NCBI GenBank assembly: GCA_948684385.1
Contig: CAPQCU010000010.1
Location: 1-64,000, forward strand
Reading direction: 5' to 3'
DNA: 64,000 nucleotides
Origin: an uncultured bacterium
GTDB taxonomy: Bacteria > Cyanobacteriota > Vampirovibrionia > Gastranaerophilales > Gastranaerophilaceae
This document shows, one piece after another, positions 16,069 to 24,470 of this stretch. The first letter of the stretch is position 1; each line of letters begins with the position of its first letter. The translations under genes were made by a program, and so were the position numbers. The notes under the pieces are model-generated. The model saw only the letters and a list, made by a program, of their open reading frames with translations, ran no database searches and was not told the origin of the DNA.

Positions 16069-16377
16069 ATGGGTTTGAGAATAAAAGAGCTTAGATTAGC
16101 TAGAAATTTAAAACAGTGCGAAATGGCTGATATGCTTAATATGGAGCGTTCTAACCTGACAAGGATTGAAAGTGGAAAGCAACGACCAACGGATGAAAAT
16201 CTTGAAAAAATTGCTGATATTTTAGGGGTAAATATTTCTGAATTATTTGATGTAACACATATAAAATCAAAAGATGAGATAGTAAATATTATTACTAAAA
16301 TGTTACCGGATTTTGATGAAAAAGAATTGCAATTTTGTTATAAGCTATTAATTAATTTAAAACAATTAAAAACATAA
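16069..16377 (+). CDS. XRE-family transcriptional regulator
   Basis: 102 residues from the ATG at 16069. A helix-turn-helix of the Cro/C1 type spans about 3-58: LRIKELRLARNLKQCEMADM, then MERSNLTRIESGKQRPTDEN and LEKIADILGVNISELF. The last 40 residues may be a small dimerisation part. The N-terminal coding region overlaps the start of the frameshifted remnant on the other strand. Regulators like this often belong to small accessory loci, and this one lies just before tRNA-Gly. Confidence 0.85.
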   Translation: MGLRIKELRLARNLKQCEMADMLNMERSNLTRIESGKQRPTDENLEKIADILGVNISELFDVTHIKSKDEIVNIITKMLPDFDEKELQFCYKLLINLKQLKT

Positions 16378-16382
16378 AATGC

Positions 16383-16413
16383 TTGACTTAGAAATTTGAG
16401 CATGTACTATAAG
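16383..16413 (+). promoter_or_regulatory. Candidate promoter of tRNA-Gly
   Basis: TTGACT at 16383-16388 and TATAAG at 16408-16413, 19 bases apart. Transcription would begin near 16420, about 50 bases before the tRNA. That leader contains the inverted repeat CCGAGC (16420-16425) / GCTCGG (16458-16463). Confidence 0.5.
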
Positions 16414-16473
16414 AATATACCGAGCGGGGTAAACGATTTAGTTCAAAGCAACCTACAGCTCGGCGAATTATTC

Positions 16474-16548
16474 GCGGGGGTAATTCAGTGGTAGAATGCC
16501 TCCTTGCCAAGGAGGATGTCGCGAGTTCGAGCCTCGTCTCCCGCTCCA
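16474..16548 (+). tRNA. tRNA-Gly (anticodon GCC)
   Basis: The cloverleaf is complete: acceptor GCGGGGG/CTCCCGC with one G-T pair, D arm ATTC/GAAT, anticodon stem CCTCC/GGAGG with loop TTGCCAA (anticodon GCC), T arm GCGAG/CTCGT around TTCGAGC. Discriminator T and a gene-encoded CCA end at 16548. Confidence 0.95.
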
Positions 16549-16553
16549 TAAAG

Positions 16554-16580
16554 AAGAGTCACAAGAGTGGCTCTTTTTTA
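16554..16580 (+). terminator. Terminator after tRNA-Gly
   Basis: AAGAGTCAC / GTGGCTCTT with loop AAGA (one G-T pair) followed by TTTTTATT. Confidence 0.75.
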
Positions 16581-16589
16581 TTAGTTGCG

Positions 16590-16607
16590 CAAAAAATTTT
16601 TTTTACG
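16590..16607 (+). promoter_or_regulatory. Shared A/T-tract element, copy C
   Basis: CAAAAAATTTTTTTTACG followed by TGTTTTTTATTATT and the ATG at 16622. TTGCGC at 16585-16590 lies where a -35 would. The element follows directly on the tRNA-Gly terminator. Confidence 0.6.
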
Positions 16608-16621
16608 TGTTTTTTATTATT

Positions 16622-17281
16622 ATGAAAATTTTCAATAATTCTAATTTTTCACAAAATAATCAAACTTTCACTTCGCGAAATTCTGTTATCAGGCGTGCTG
16701 ATGACATTGCAAGAAGAATTAATAAAGTGTATCCTAGGATTTCTTCTTCAAATGTTGAGGATAGAATGATGGAAAGAGGATTTGAAAAAGAGTTAGCAGC
16801 ACCTATAAGATTTAAACTAATGCATTTACGGTACAGAGTAAATATGAATATAAAAGCTGCAAAATCTTACCTTGAAAAAATAAAGGTTTTACCTGATGCA
16901 GTTCTGGATATGAAAGTCGGAAATTGTGCAGAATCTGCAGAGCTTGCTGCTCTTGCTGCTAAAGTGAACGGGATAAAGAACTTTTCAATCAGATCAGTGC
17001 GTGGTTCTGACGATGTGGACTTTGATCATGATGTAGTGTATGTTCGAGATAGGAAACCTTATATCATTGATGCCTGGTTAGGGTTTGCTGATTATCTTGA
17101 TGGCGCGCTTGAGAGATTTAAAAAGGATTTTGGCTGTCATTTTGATATGAATGATGATACAAAAGTTTTCTTTTTACCATATTTTTATAATTATGAACCG
17201 ATGAATTGTTTGGACAATTTATCAGAACAAACTTTAAGACGAATATTTCCGGAATTGATTGTTGATAAGAAACAGTCTTGA
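16622..17281 (+). CDS. Putative transglutaminase/papain-like Cys-His-Asp protein (effector-like candidate)
   Basis: 219 residues from the ATG at 16622; the frame is open further upstream through the tRNA, so that part is not coding. N-terminus: Asn/Gln-rich with NQTFTSRNSV (13-22). The core has a likely Cys-His-Asp triad in the order seen in transglutaminase-like cysteine enzymes: Cys102 in KVGNCAESAELAAL, His136 in DFDHDVVYV and Asp150 in YIIDAWLG. Such folds act as proteases, transglutaminases or deamidases, and occur in secreted effectors. No signal peptide is seen. The assignment rests on motif order only. The next gene begins 15 bases later. Confidence 0.6.
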   Translation: MKIFNNSNFSQNNQTFTSRNSVIRRADDIARRINKVYPRISSSNVEDRMMERGFEKELAAPIRFKLMHLRYRVNMNIKAAKSYLEKIKVLPDAVLDMKVGNCAESAELAALAAKVNGIKNFSIRSVRGSDDVDFDHDVVYVRDRKPYIIDAWLGFADYLDGALERFKKDFGCHFDMNDDTKVFFLPYFYNYEPMNCLDNLSEQTLRRIFPELIVDKKQS

Positions 17282-17296
17282 TGTTAAAATTTTTTA

Positions 17297-18703
17297 ATGA
17301 ATGATAAAAAGAATTTTGTTTATTATATTGTAATTCTTATACTTTTTGTTTTAGCTGTTTTCTTAAGAACAAAACTTTATTTAACAAACGATATTTTTTC
17401 AGACGATGAATGCCGGCTTGCTTTGAGTCTTTTAAATTCCGGCTCGATTTTTTATCTCGGATTTGCACAGTCTGCACCTCCATTGCTTGTTCTTTTGTCA
17501 AAAATTATTACAAGCATATTTGGTTTTACGGAACATGCTGCAAAATTTATTCCTTATGTAGCGGGGCTTGGAAGTGTTTATTTCTTCTATAAAGTTTGTG
17601 CTAAATACTTAAACTCACGTATTGCAATTATTGCAGGACTTTTTGTCTTCGCTGTTAGCCAGCCTCTGGTTTCTTTTTCTGCTATTTTTAAACAATATTC
17701 TCTTGATGTTTTAATTGCGCTTTTATGTTTATATTATTTGCCTCAAATCAAAATTGCAGAACTTTCTCGTACAAAATTAGCAGCTCTCTTTGCCGGCATG
17801 TTGTTTTTACCGCTGATTTCACTTCCGTCTTTGTTTTTTATAGCGGCATTTTTTGCAAATAATATTTTGAAAAATTGGAAGCGGGTTTTGATATTATTTT
17901 TACCGTTTTTAATTTTTATGGGAGTTTATTACTTAATAAGTCTTGCTCCTTCAAAAACGGACTTGTATCATTATTTCCCTGAATACTGGAATGAGGGGTT
18001 TTGGAATTTTTCTATAGGTGGATTTCTAAAAATTTTGGCTCTCAATATAAGGTTTTATCTTTTACCTAATGATTTAACTCTTGCTTCAATTATCCTAATG
18101 TTCTGGGGAATTTGCATTTTTATTCGTGAAAAACAATATTTAATTTTACTCGCATTTTTATTTGTTCTTCTATCATCGCTTTTAGGACTTTATCCTTTGA
18201 GTGGAAGAGTCGGGTTGTATGCGCTTCCGATGTTTTTGCTCTTTATTTTAAAACCTCTGGATGTAAAAAATAAGGCAGTGATTTTAGCGGGAATTTTGTT
18301 TATCTTAAGCTTTTGTAAATATAATTTTGCTTATTTTAAAAACTTAACTAATCTTGATTATCTGGTTTCGTATTCACCTAAAAATCTTATGATTGATTTA
18401 AAGGAAAGATATAATCCCCAAAAAGATATTGTTCTTTGTAATTCTGCTTCTTCTCCAAGCTATTTGTTTTATGCTTCTAAATACGGATTTGAAACAGAAA
18501 ATATTTATGAAATGCCGCTGGATTTTACGAAAGATTATTTAGACAAATTAGAAAACGGGCATGGATACTGGTTTTATTTAATTAAAGATTACAACAGGGC
18601 GCAGGTTTTTCCTCAAATTTTTGATTGGCTTAAAGTGCAAAATGTAAAGTATACGAAACGCGAAAGAAATTCGTATTTAATTTATGTGGAGAAACAACTA
18701 TGA
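17297..18703 (+). CDS. GT-C fold membrane glycosyltransferase (PMT/ArnT-like)
   Basis: 468 residues with about ten hydrophobic segments between 8 and 345. After the first helix comes TNDIFSDDECRLALSL; an acidic pair in this first outside loop is the catalytic signature of GT-C enzymes that use polyprenyl-phosphate sugars. The C-terminal 110 residues are soluble. It would glycosylate lipid, protein or glycan at the outer face of the inner membrane; donor and acceptor are unknown. It overlaps yraN by four bases (ATGA). Confidence 0.75.
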   Translation: MNDKKNFVYYIVILILFVLAVFLRTKLYLTNDIFSDDECRLALSLLNSGSIFYLGFAQSAPPLLVLLSKIITSIFGFTEHAAKFIPYVAGLGSVYFFYKVCAKYLNSRIAIIAGLFVFAVSQPLVSFSAIFKQYSLDVLIALLCLYYLPQIKIAELSRTKLAALFAGMLFLPLISLPSLFFIAAFFANNILKNWKRVLILFLPFLIFMGVYYLISLAPSKTDLYHYFPEYWNEGFWNFSIGGFLKILALNIRFYLLPNDLTLASIILMFWGICIFIREKQYLILLAFLFVLLSSLLGLYPLSGRVGLYALPMFLLFILKPLDVKNKAVILAGILFILSFCKYNFAYFKNLTNLDYLVSYSPKNLMIDLKERYNPQKDIVLCNSASSPSYLFYASKYGFETENIYEMPLDFTKDYLDKLENGHGYWFYLIKDYNRAQVFPQIFDWLKVQNVKYTKRERNSYLIYVEKQL

Positions 18704-19053
18704 CAAATATCTCTGTAGGCAAAAGAGGCGAAGAGCTTGCGGTTGATTATCTTGTAAAAAACGGGTTCAAGATAATAGAGAGGAATAAAAGGTTTTCCCG
18801 TTTTTGTGAAATTGATATTATCGGAATTGATAAAGATACACTTGTGTTTGTTGAGGTCAAGACAAGAACTTCAAATATTTGCGGTCATCCTTTTGAAGCT
18901 ATAACACGGGCAAAATTCCAGCATATAAGACAGGGCGCGTTGATGTATTTGCAGGAAAATCCTGAGTATAAAAGGTTTAGGATTGACGCGATTTCTATTG
19001 TTTTAAAACCGAAAATAAAAATCGAACATCTAAAAAACATATCTTTATGGTAA
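18700..19053 (+). CDS. YraN/UPF0102 family endonuclease-like protein
   Basis: 117 residues, the family's usual size. The N-terminal GKRGEELAVDYLVKNGFKII and the core EIDIIG then DTLVFVEVKTRT (acidic residues and ExK of a restriction-like nuclease fold) are diagnostic of UPF0102/YraN. The family's biochemical role is unsettled; a structure-specific nuclease linked to recombination is the usual proposal. The start overlaps the stop of the glycosyltransferase gene. Confidence 0.9.
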   Translation: MTNISVGKRGEELAVDYLVKNGFKIIERNKRFSRFCEIDIIGIDKDTLVFVEVKTRTSNICGHPFEAITRAKFQHIRQGALMYLQENPEYKRFRIDAISIVLKPKIKIEHLKNISLW

Positions 19054-19138
19054 AATAGGGGTAAATAAAAACGGTTTGGAATAAAAACCACAAGTTAACT
19101 CTCTTCAAAGCGGGTAAATAATAAAGCGAGGAATAATT

Positions 19139-20584
19139 ATGACAGATTTAAGAGATAAGTATGAAGTTGTTATCGGGCTTGAGGTTCACGCTCAGCTTAA
19201 AACAAAATCAAAAATATTTGCACCGGATTCAACTGAGTTTGGTAATGAACAGAACACACAAATCAGCCCTATTACTTTAGGTATGCCTGGAGTTTTACCT
19301 GTTCTGAACAAAGAATGTGTTAACATGGGTATTTTGTTGGGGCTTGCTTTGAATTGCGAAATCCCTTCAAGATGTAAGTTTGACAGAAAACAGTATTTCT
19401 ATCCTGACCTTCCAAAAGGATATCAAATTTCTCAATACGATGAGCCGATTTGTTTAAACGGTCATATCAATGTTAAAGGCAAGAGAATTGGTATTACAAG
19501 AGCTCATCTGGAAGAAGATGCAGGAAAGCTTGTTCACGTAGGTGCAGCAGGTATTAACGGAGCGACTTATTCGCTTGTTGACTTAAACAGGGCAGGCACT
19601 CCGCTTTTAGAAATCGTATCTGAGCCGGATATGCGCTCAAGCGAAGAAGCAAGAAACTATATGGAAGAACTTCGTGAAATCGTAAGATATTTAGGTGTTT
19701 GCGATGGTAACTTAGAAGAAGGTTCAATGAGATGTGACGCTAATATTTCAATTATGCCAAAAGGTTCTAAAGAATTCGGTACAAGAGCTGAAATTAAGAA
19801 TGTAAACAGCTTCTCTGCACTTCAAAGAGCGATTGAATACGAAATCGACAGACAAATTGAAATCGTAGAAGAAGGCGGTCAGGTTGTTCAGGAAACAAGA
19901 CTTTGGGATGATAACCTTAAAGAAACCCGCTCAATGAGAGGTAAAGAGGATGCTCACGATTACAGATATTTCCCTGAACCGGATTTGATGCCTTTAGAAA
20001 TTTCAAGAGAATGGGTTGAAGAAATCAGAGCCAAGATGCCTGAACTTCCGGAAGCTAAACGTCAGAGATATATGGGATTAGGCTTAAGCGAATATGATGC
20101 CTGTGTAATTGTTGAACAGATGCCTTTAGCACTTTTCTTTGATAAAGTGCTTGAGCTCGGCGCTAATCCTAAGATTGCGGTTAACTTCATGATGGGTGAA
20201 ATTGCAGCTTATTTGAAAGAAAATAAAGTTGAAATTACAGAAACAAAGCTAACTCCTGAAGGACTTGCAGAGTTGATTTCTCTTATTGAAAAAGGAACAA
20301 TTTCAAATAATATTGGTAAACAAATTCTTGTTGAAGATATGATTACAAAAGGTGAAAAACCTTCAGAAATAGTGGAAAAGAAAGGCTTGAGCCAGATTTC
20401 AGATGAAGGTGCGATTAAGGCAATTGTTGAAAAAATTGTAAACTCTCACCCTAATGAAATTGAAGCTTACAGAAATGGTAAAACAAATCTTTTAGGCTTC
20501 TTTGTCGGTCAGGTAATGAAAGAAACTAAAGGAAGAGCTAACCCTAAAACGGTTAATGAACTGGTAAGACAAATTTTAGGATAA
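19139..20584 (+). CDS. gatB: Aspartyl/glutamyl-tRNA amidotransferase subunit B
   Basis: 481 residues, full length. Family stretches seen are EVVIGLEVHAQL (9-20), FYPDLPKGYQISQYD (about 93-107), LEEDAGK and the DYRYFPEPDL motif (about 284-293); the C-terminal YqeY-like tail ends GRANPKTVNELVRQIL. With GatA and GatC it converts Glu-tRNA-Gln and Asp-tRNA-Asn to the amides. gatA and gatC are not in the window. It ends at a strong terminator. Confidence 0.96.
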   Translation: MTDLRDKYEVVIGLEVHAQLKTKSKIFAPDSTEFGNEQNTQISPITLGMPGVLPVLNKECVNMGILLGLALNCEIPSRCKFDRKQYFYPDLPKGYQISQYDEPICLNGHINVKGKRIGITRAHLEEDAGKLVHVGAAGINGATYSLVDLNRAGTPLLEIVSEPDMRSSEEARNYMEELREIVRYLGVCDGNLEEGSMRCDANISIMPKGSKEFGTRAEIKNVNSFSALQRAIEYEIDRQIEIVEEGGQVVQETRLWDDNLKETRSMRGKEDAHDYRYFPEPDLMPLEISREWVEEIRAKMPELPEAKRQRYMGLGLSEYDACVIVEQMPLALFFDKVLELGANPKIAVNFMMGEIAAYLKENKVEITETKLTPEGLAELISLIEKGTISNNIGKQILVEDMITKGEKPSEIVEKKGLSQISDEGAIKAIVEKIVNSHPNEIEAYRNGKTNLLGFFVGQVMKETKGRANPKTVNELVRQILG

Positions 20585-20586
20585 CA

Positions 20587-20617
20587 AAAAAAAGACGCTC
20601 AACAGGGCGTCTTTTTT
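20587..20617. terminator. Terminator shared by gatB and the 20616 gene
   Basis: AAAAAAGACGC and GCGTCTTTTTT form an 11-bp stem around TCAACAGG, with T-runs in both directions. Confidence 0.85.
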
Positions 20618-21308
20618 ATTTTGCGAAGAATGGTTTAAGCATATCAGCAAAAGGACCTTCGTATTTTTTATAAAGTTCCCATATTTCTTGAGGTAAAATT
20701 CTGCCGTTGGCTAAAGCTTCAAATGTACAGGCGACAAATTCACATGGTGAGGAAGATGCATATCCGTCAAGAGTTCTTTTTATTAACTTTAAGTTTGCCA
20801 GGTCATGGCGAAATTCGTTGAAAATAGAAAAATCTGTTACTTCTTCTGCTTGCATCTCGCTTAATTTTCCCATTCTGGCATAATTTTTAGACATAAGTTC
20901 ATGATTATAATGAGCGATTTCGTGTGCCAGTGTAGATTCTATATTGTAAGAGGTATTCAAACTGATAACTCCTTCGCCGTATTCTCCGCTGTACTTTTGA
21001 TTTTTGCATTTGTATGTTTCAATTCTTGGCGGAAAATTGATTTGCCCTCTTGTCATGTTATGAAGCCGGCACATTGTTCTAAGTATTCTGTTGCCATCGC
21101 TTGTGCTTATTATGCTTAAAAATGTGTTTGGAAAATTCAGCGCTGCAAATTGATGAATTTCTGCTAAATTTGCACATTTTTCGTATTTTAGGAAATTATA
21201 AGAGTATTCGAAACAATCGAGTTTATTTTTTGCCGGCAAGATACGATTTATACCGGATTTCAGCTCCGCAGATACTGATTTTATATGTGGTAAAAAGTTT
21301 ATTTTCAT
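20616..21308 (-). CDS. Putative zincin-like metallopeptidase (effector-like candidate)
   Basis: 230 residues. The zinc motif is STLAHEIAHYNHE (HExxH at 129-133), and Glu190 in SSSPCEFVAC, followed by FEALANGRILP and IWELYKKYEGP, fits the third ligand and C-terminal layout of many small zincins in toxins and phage or effector proteins. The N-terminus lacks a signal peptide; its AELKSG is only a weak match to the F-K patch of similar genes. The A/T-tract element lies 15 bases before the ATG. Catalytic residues look intact; substrate unknown. Confidence 0.7.
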   Translation of the reverse strand: MKINFLPHIKSVSAELKSGINRILPAKNKLDCFEYSYNFLKYEKCANLAEIHQFAALNFPNTFLSIISTSDGNRILRTMCRLHNMTRGQINFPPRIETYKCKNQKYSGEYGEGVISLNTSYNIESTLAHEIAHYNHELMSKNYARMGKLSEMQAEEVTDFSIFNEFRHDLANLKLIKRTLDGYASSSPCEFVACTFEALANGRILPQEIWELYKKYEGPFADMLKPFFAK

Positions 21309-21323
21309 ATTTTTTTAAAAAAC

Positions 21324-21340
21324 CGTAAAAAAATTTTTTG
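21324..21340 (-). promoter_or_regulatory. Shared A/T-tract element, copy D
   Basis: On the minus strand CAAAAAATTTTTTTACG, preceded by CTGA and followed by GTTTTTTAAAAAAAT and the ATG at 21308. Confidence 0.6.
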
Positions 21341-21671
21341 TCAGGGCATGCTTGCGTGTTTTTATTAAATTAGTGTTTCATTAACAATTAATATGGCTTT
21401 GGGATTTTGTCAAAAAAATACTTAGAAAAACATGCTAAAATCGTAACAAAGTTTACAAAGTGGCAGCTTTAAAAAACCTTGTATCTATTGAGTTTAAGAT
21501 TACCTCTCCTTCTTTGTGACGATTTGTGAATTTGTTGATTAGAATTGCTGTTTGAATTATCATTTAAATATAGGATTAGATTTGGGGCAGAGAATGTTAT
21601 TCTCTAAATATAAGGAAAGCTGAAGAAGGAAATAGCTGACCTTAGTGTATGATTAGGAGGTCTTAAGGGTA
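21341..21671 (+). promoter_or_regulatory. nrdD leader with two inverted repeats
   Basis: This stretch has no ORF. Near its end are AGAGAA-TGTTA-TTCTCT (21589-21605), a perfect hairpin, and GACCT (21638-21642) / AGGTC (21658-21662), whose second arm covers the AGGAGG ribosome site of nrdD. AGCTGA occurs twice between them. The second hairpin could hide the ribosome site. I do not recognise a known riboswitch or a clear NrdR box; the first two-thirds shows nothing beyond AT-rich promoter-like sequence. Confidence 0.4.
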
Positions 21672-23945
21672 ATGCAAAATAGTTTAAATAAGGAAGCAAA
21701 TATAGTAGAATTTACCTCACCGGTGAAAAATGCTACCGATATGATTAAGGGCAGCGCTGTTTCTCCGATGTCGAAGATGGGAGATTTGCAGAAAACTGTT
21801 CAAATCACTCCTATAAAAACTTCTAATATATCTGTAATCAAAAAAGACGGTACAAGAGAAGAGTTTGATAATAACAAAATTATAAACGCTGTAAAGAAGT
21901 CTGCAACAAGAATGCTTGTAGAACTTACAGATGTCGAATTGAAAGAAATTTGCGATTTTGTAGATAATAATGTTGCCAGAATGAATAAAACAGAAGTTAC
22001 AATTTCTGACATGCATAATCTGGTAGAAGGTGCTTTAGAGCACATTAATCCAAATGTTGCGCACAGCTACAGAAACTATAGAAACTACAAACAGGATTTT
22101 GTACACATGTTGGACAAAGTTTATCAGGAATCTCAAAGAATTATGTACATCGGCGATAAAGAAAATTCAAACGCCGATTCTACACTTGTTTCTACAAAAC
22201 GTTCTTTGATTTTCAATGAGTTGAACAAAGAATTGTATAAAAAGTTCTTCTTAACAGTTGACGAACTTCAGGCAATCCGCGACGGCTATATTTATATTCA
22301 CGATATGTCAGCAAGACGTGATACTATGAATTGCTGCTTATTTGACGTTGCTTCCGTTCTTAAAGGCGGTTTTGAAATGGGCAACCTCTGGTATAACGAA
22401 CCTAAATCTTTAGATGTTGCGTTTGACGTTATCGGTGATATCGTAATGGCTGCTGCAAGCCAGCAGTACGGCGGTTTTACTGTTGCAGAAGTTGATAAGA
22501 TTTTAGCACCTTATGCAGAAAAAACATTTGAAAGACAAAACGAAAAATACTTATGCTTAGGCTTGTCCTTTGAAAAAGCAAGAGAAGAAGCGATGAAAGA
22601 TGTTCAAAAAGATTTTGAACAAGGGTTCCAGGGCTGGGAATACAAATTTAATACAGTTGCATCTTCAAGAGGCGACTATCCGTTTATTACAGTATCAGCC
22701 GGCTTAGGTACTGAAGAGTATGAAAAAATGGCAACTCTCGCTATGCTTAAGATTAGAATGAACGGTCAGGGTAAAAAAGAATGCAAAAAACCGGTTCTTT
22801 TCCCTAAAATTGTATTCTTGTATGATGAAAATATTCATGGCGAAGGCAAAATTAGCCATGACTTATTCAAAGCCGGTATTGAATGCTCTAAAAAAGCTAT
22901 GTATCCTGACTGGTTATCACTTTCAGGTGAAGGCTATGTTGCTTCTATGTACAAAAAGTATGGTAAAGTTGTATCTCCGATGGGCTGCAGAGCGTTTCTT
23001 TCTCCTTGGTATGAAAGAGGCGGTATGAAGCCTGCTGATGAAAACGACTCACCTATTTTCGTAGGTCGTTTTAATATTGGTGCAATAAGCTTACACCTTC
23101 CGATGATTTACGCTAAAGCTAAGAAAGAAAGTAAAGATTTCTACGAAGTTCTTGATTACTATATGGAGCTTATCAGAAAACTTCATATCAGAACTTACGA
23201 TTATTTGGGCGAAATGAAAGCTTCCGTAAACCCTCTTGCTTACTGCGAAGGCGGTTTCCTTGGCGGTCATCTGGGTATTCACGATAAGATTAAACCTATT
23301 TTGAAATCTGCAACAGCTTCATTTGGTATCACAGCTTTAAACGAGCTGCAGCAGCTTCATAACGGCAAATCACTTGTTGAGGATGGTCAGTTTGCAATCG
23401 AAGTTATGGAATACATTAACAAGAAAGTTAACGAGTTTAAGGAAGAAGACGGCAACCTTTACGCGTTGTACGGAACTCCGGCTGAAAACTTATGCGGTTT
23501 GCAAGTTAAACAATTCCGTAAGAAGTTTGGTGTTGTAGCAAATGTTTCTGACAAATGCTATGTTTCAAACAGCTTCCACTGCCACGTAAGCGAAGATATT
23601 ACGCCGATTGAAAAACAGGATTGTGAAAAACGTTTCTGGGATTTGATGAACGGCGGAAAGATTCAGTACGTTAAGTATCCGCTTGATTACAATACGGAAG
23701 CGGTTGAAACTCTTGTTCACAGAGCGATGGATATGGGATTTTATGAAGGTGTAAACCTTTCACTTGCTTATTGTGATGATTGCGGTCACGAAGAGCTGAG
23801 CATGGATGTTTGCCCGAAATGCGGAAGCAAGAATTTAACTAAGATTGACAGAATGAACGGATATCTTTCTTATTCAAGAGTTAAAGGTGACTCAAGACTT
23901 GCTGATCACAAGATGCAGGAAATTGCAGACAGAAAGTCTATGTAA
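21672..23945 (+). CDS. nrdD: Anaerobic ribonucleoside-triphosphate reductase (class III)
   Basis: 757 residues. An ATP-cone lies at about 50-140 (SVIKKDGTREEFDNNKI). The catalytic body has HDMSARRDTMNCCLFD and the C-terminal glycyl-radical region: a zinc site CDDCGHEELSMDVCPKCG followed by DRMNGYLSYSR, where the Gly of RxxGY is the radical residue. It makes deoxynucleotides without oxygen, supporting an anaerobic lifestyle. It needs the radical-SAM activase NrdG, which is not adjacent or elsewhere in the window. The ribosome site AGGAGG lies within a possible leader hairpin; a long terminator follows. Confidence 0.95.
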   Translation: MQNSLNKEANIVEFTSPVKNATDMIKGSAVSPMSKMGDLQKTVQITPIKTSNISVIKKDGTREEFDNNKIINAVKKSATRMLVELTDVELKEICDFVDNNVARMNKTEVTISDMHNLVEGALEHINPNVAHSYRNYRNYKQDFVHMLDKVYQESQRIMYIGDKENSNADSTLVSTKRSLIFNELNKELYKKFFLTVDELQAIRDGYIYIHDMSARRDTMNCCLFDVASVLKGGFEMGNLWYNEPKSLDVAFDVIGDIVMAAASQQYGGFTVAEVDKILAPYAEKTFERQNEKYLCLGLSFEKAREEAMKDVQKDFEQGFQGWEYKFNTVASSRGDYPFITVSAGLGTEEYEKMATLAMLKIRMNGQGKKECKKPVLFPKIVFLYDENIHGEGKISHDLFKAGIECSKKAMYPDWLSLSGEGYVASMYKKYGKVVSPMGCRAFLSPWYERGGMKPADENDSPIFVGRFNIGAISLHLPMIYAKAKKESKDFYEVLDYYMELIRKLHIRTYDYLGEMKASVNPLAYCEGGFLGGHLGIHDKIKPILKSATASFGITALNELQQLHNGKSLVEDGQFAIEVMEYINKKVNEFKEEDGNLYALYGTPAENLCGLQVKQFRKKFGVVANVSDKCYVSNSFHCHVSEDITPIEKQDCEKRFWDLMNGGKIQYVKYPLDYNTEAVETLVHRAMDMGFYEGVNLSLAYCDDCGHEELSMDVCPKCGSKNLTKIDRMNGYLSYSRVKGDSRLADHKMQEIADRKSM

Positions 23946-23956
23946 ATTGTTTTTAA

Positions 23957-24000
23957 GAAAGAGGGTGCGAAAACTTTGTTTTCGCACCCTCTTTCTTTGT
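23957..24000 (+). terminator. Strong terminator after nrdD
   Basis: GAAAGAGGGTGCGAAAAC (23957-23974) pairs with GTTTTCGCACCCTCTTTC (23978-23995) around TTT; an 18-bp perfect stem followed by TTTGT. Confidence 0.85.
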
Positions 24001-24010
24001 CAAAGAAATG

Positions 24011-24035
24011 GGCTTGTTGGTATAACCTACAAGCC
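24011..24035. repeat. Hairpin between nrdD and the XRE gene
   Basis: GGCTTGT-T-GG and CC-T-ACAAGCC pair around TATAA, with one T-T mismatch. It is not followed by a T-run on the plus strand. Function unclear. Confidence 0.35.
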
Positions 24036-24192
24036 AGTATGGATAGTTTAAACTTTATTTTTGTTCAACTAATAAATAATTTCCGGTATTATATCAATTT
24101 GTCAGATTTCATCCAATCTACTTTCTGAGAAAAAAATTAATGTTATAATTGATATTGTAAGAACAGTATTAGCTTTGAAATAAGTTGGATAA

Positions 24193-24426
24193 ATGGGCAG
24201 AAAAACATTTAAATACGACAAAGTCTTAGTTAGAAAATTTGGTGAAAAGATATTACTTTTAAGAAAAAGGGCAGATATGAAACAGGATGAGCTTGCTTTT
24301 AAAGTTAATATTTCACCAAGTTATTTGAGTGCTATAGAACGCGGGGTTACGGATACTACTATTTCTACGGCAAAAAGGCTGTCAAAAGCATTAGATGTTT
24401 CACTATCTGAATTATTTACTTTTTAA
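24193..24426 (+). CDS. Small XRE-family regulator
   Basis: 77 residues, essentially only the helix-turn-helix: FGEKILLLRKRADMKQDELA, FKVNISPSYLSAIERGVTDT and a final helix with LSKALDVSLSELFTF. A TATAAT at 24144-24149 may be the -10. There is no obvious ribosome site before the ATG at 24193, though the domain starts shortly after it. mnmG starts 44 bases downstream. Its target is unknown. Confidence 0.8.
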   Translation: MGRKTFKYDKVLVRKFGEKILLLRKRADMKQDELAFKVNISPSYLSAIERGVTDTTISTAKRLSKALDVSLSELFTF

Positions 24427-24470
24427 ACCTCCCCCTTTTTATTTACCCTCCCTTGTAATATAATTAACTT

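Noticed and set aside
16420..16463. Riboswitch in the tRNA-Gly leader
   Set aside because: Only a six-base inverted repeat with a 32-base loop; too weak for a call and no downstream coding gene to control.
16496..16621. Upstream extension of the Cys-His-Asp gene through tRNA-Gly
   Set aside because: The open frame runs through a tRNA and its terminator, so it cannot be coding.
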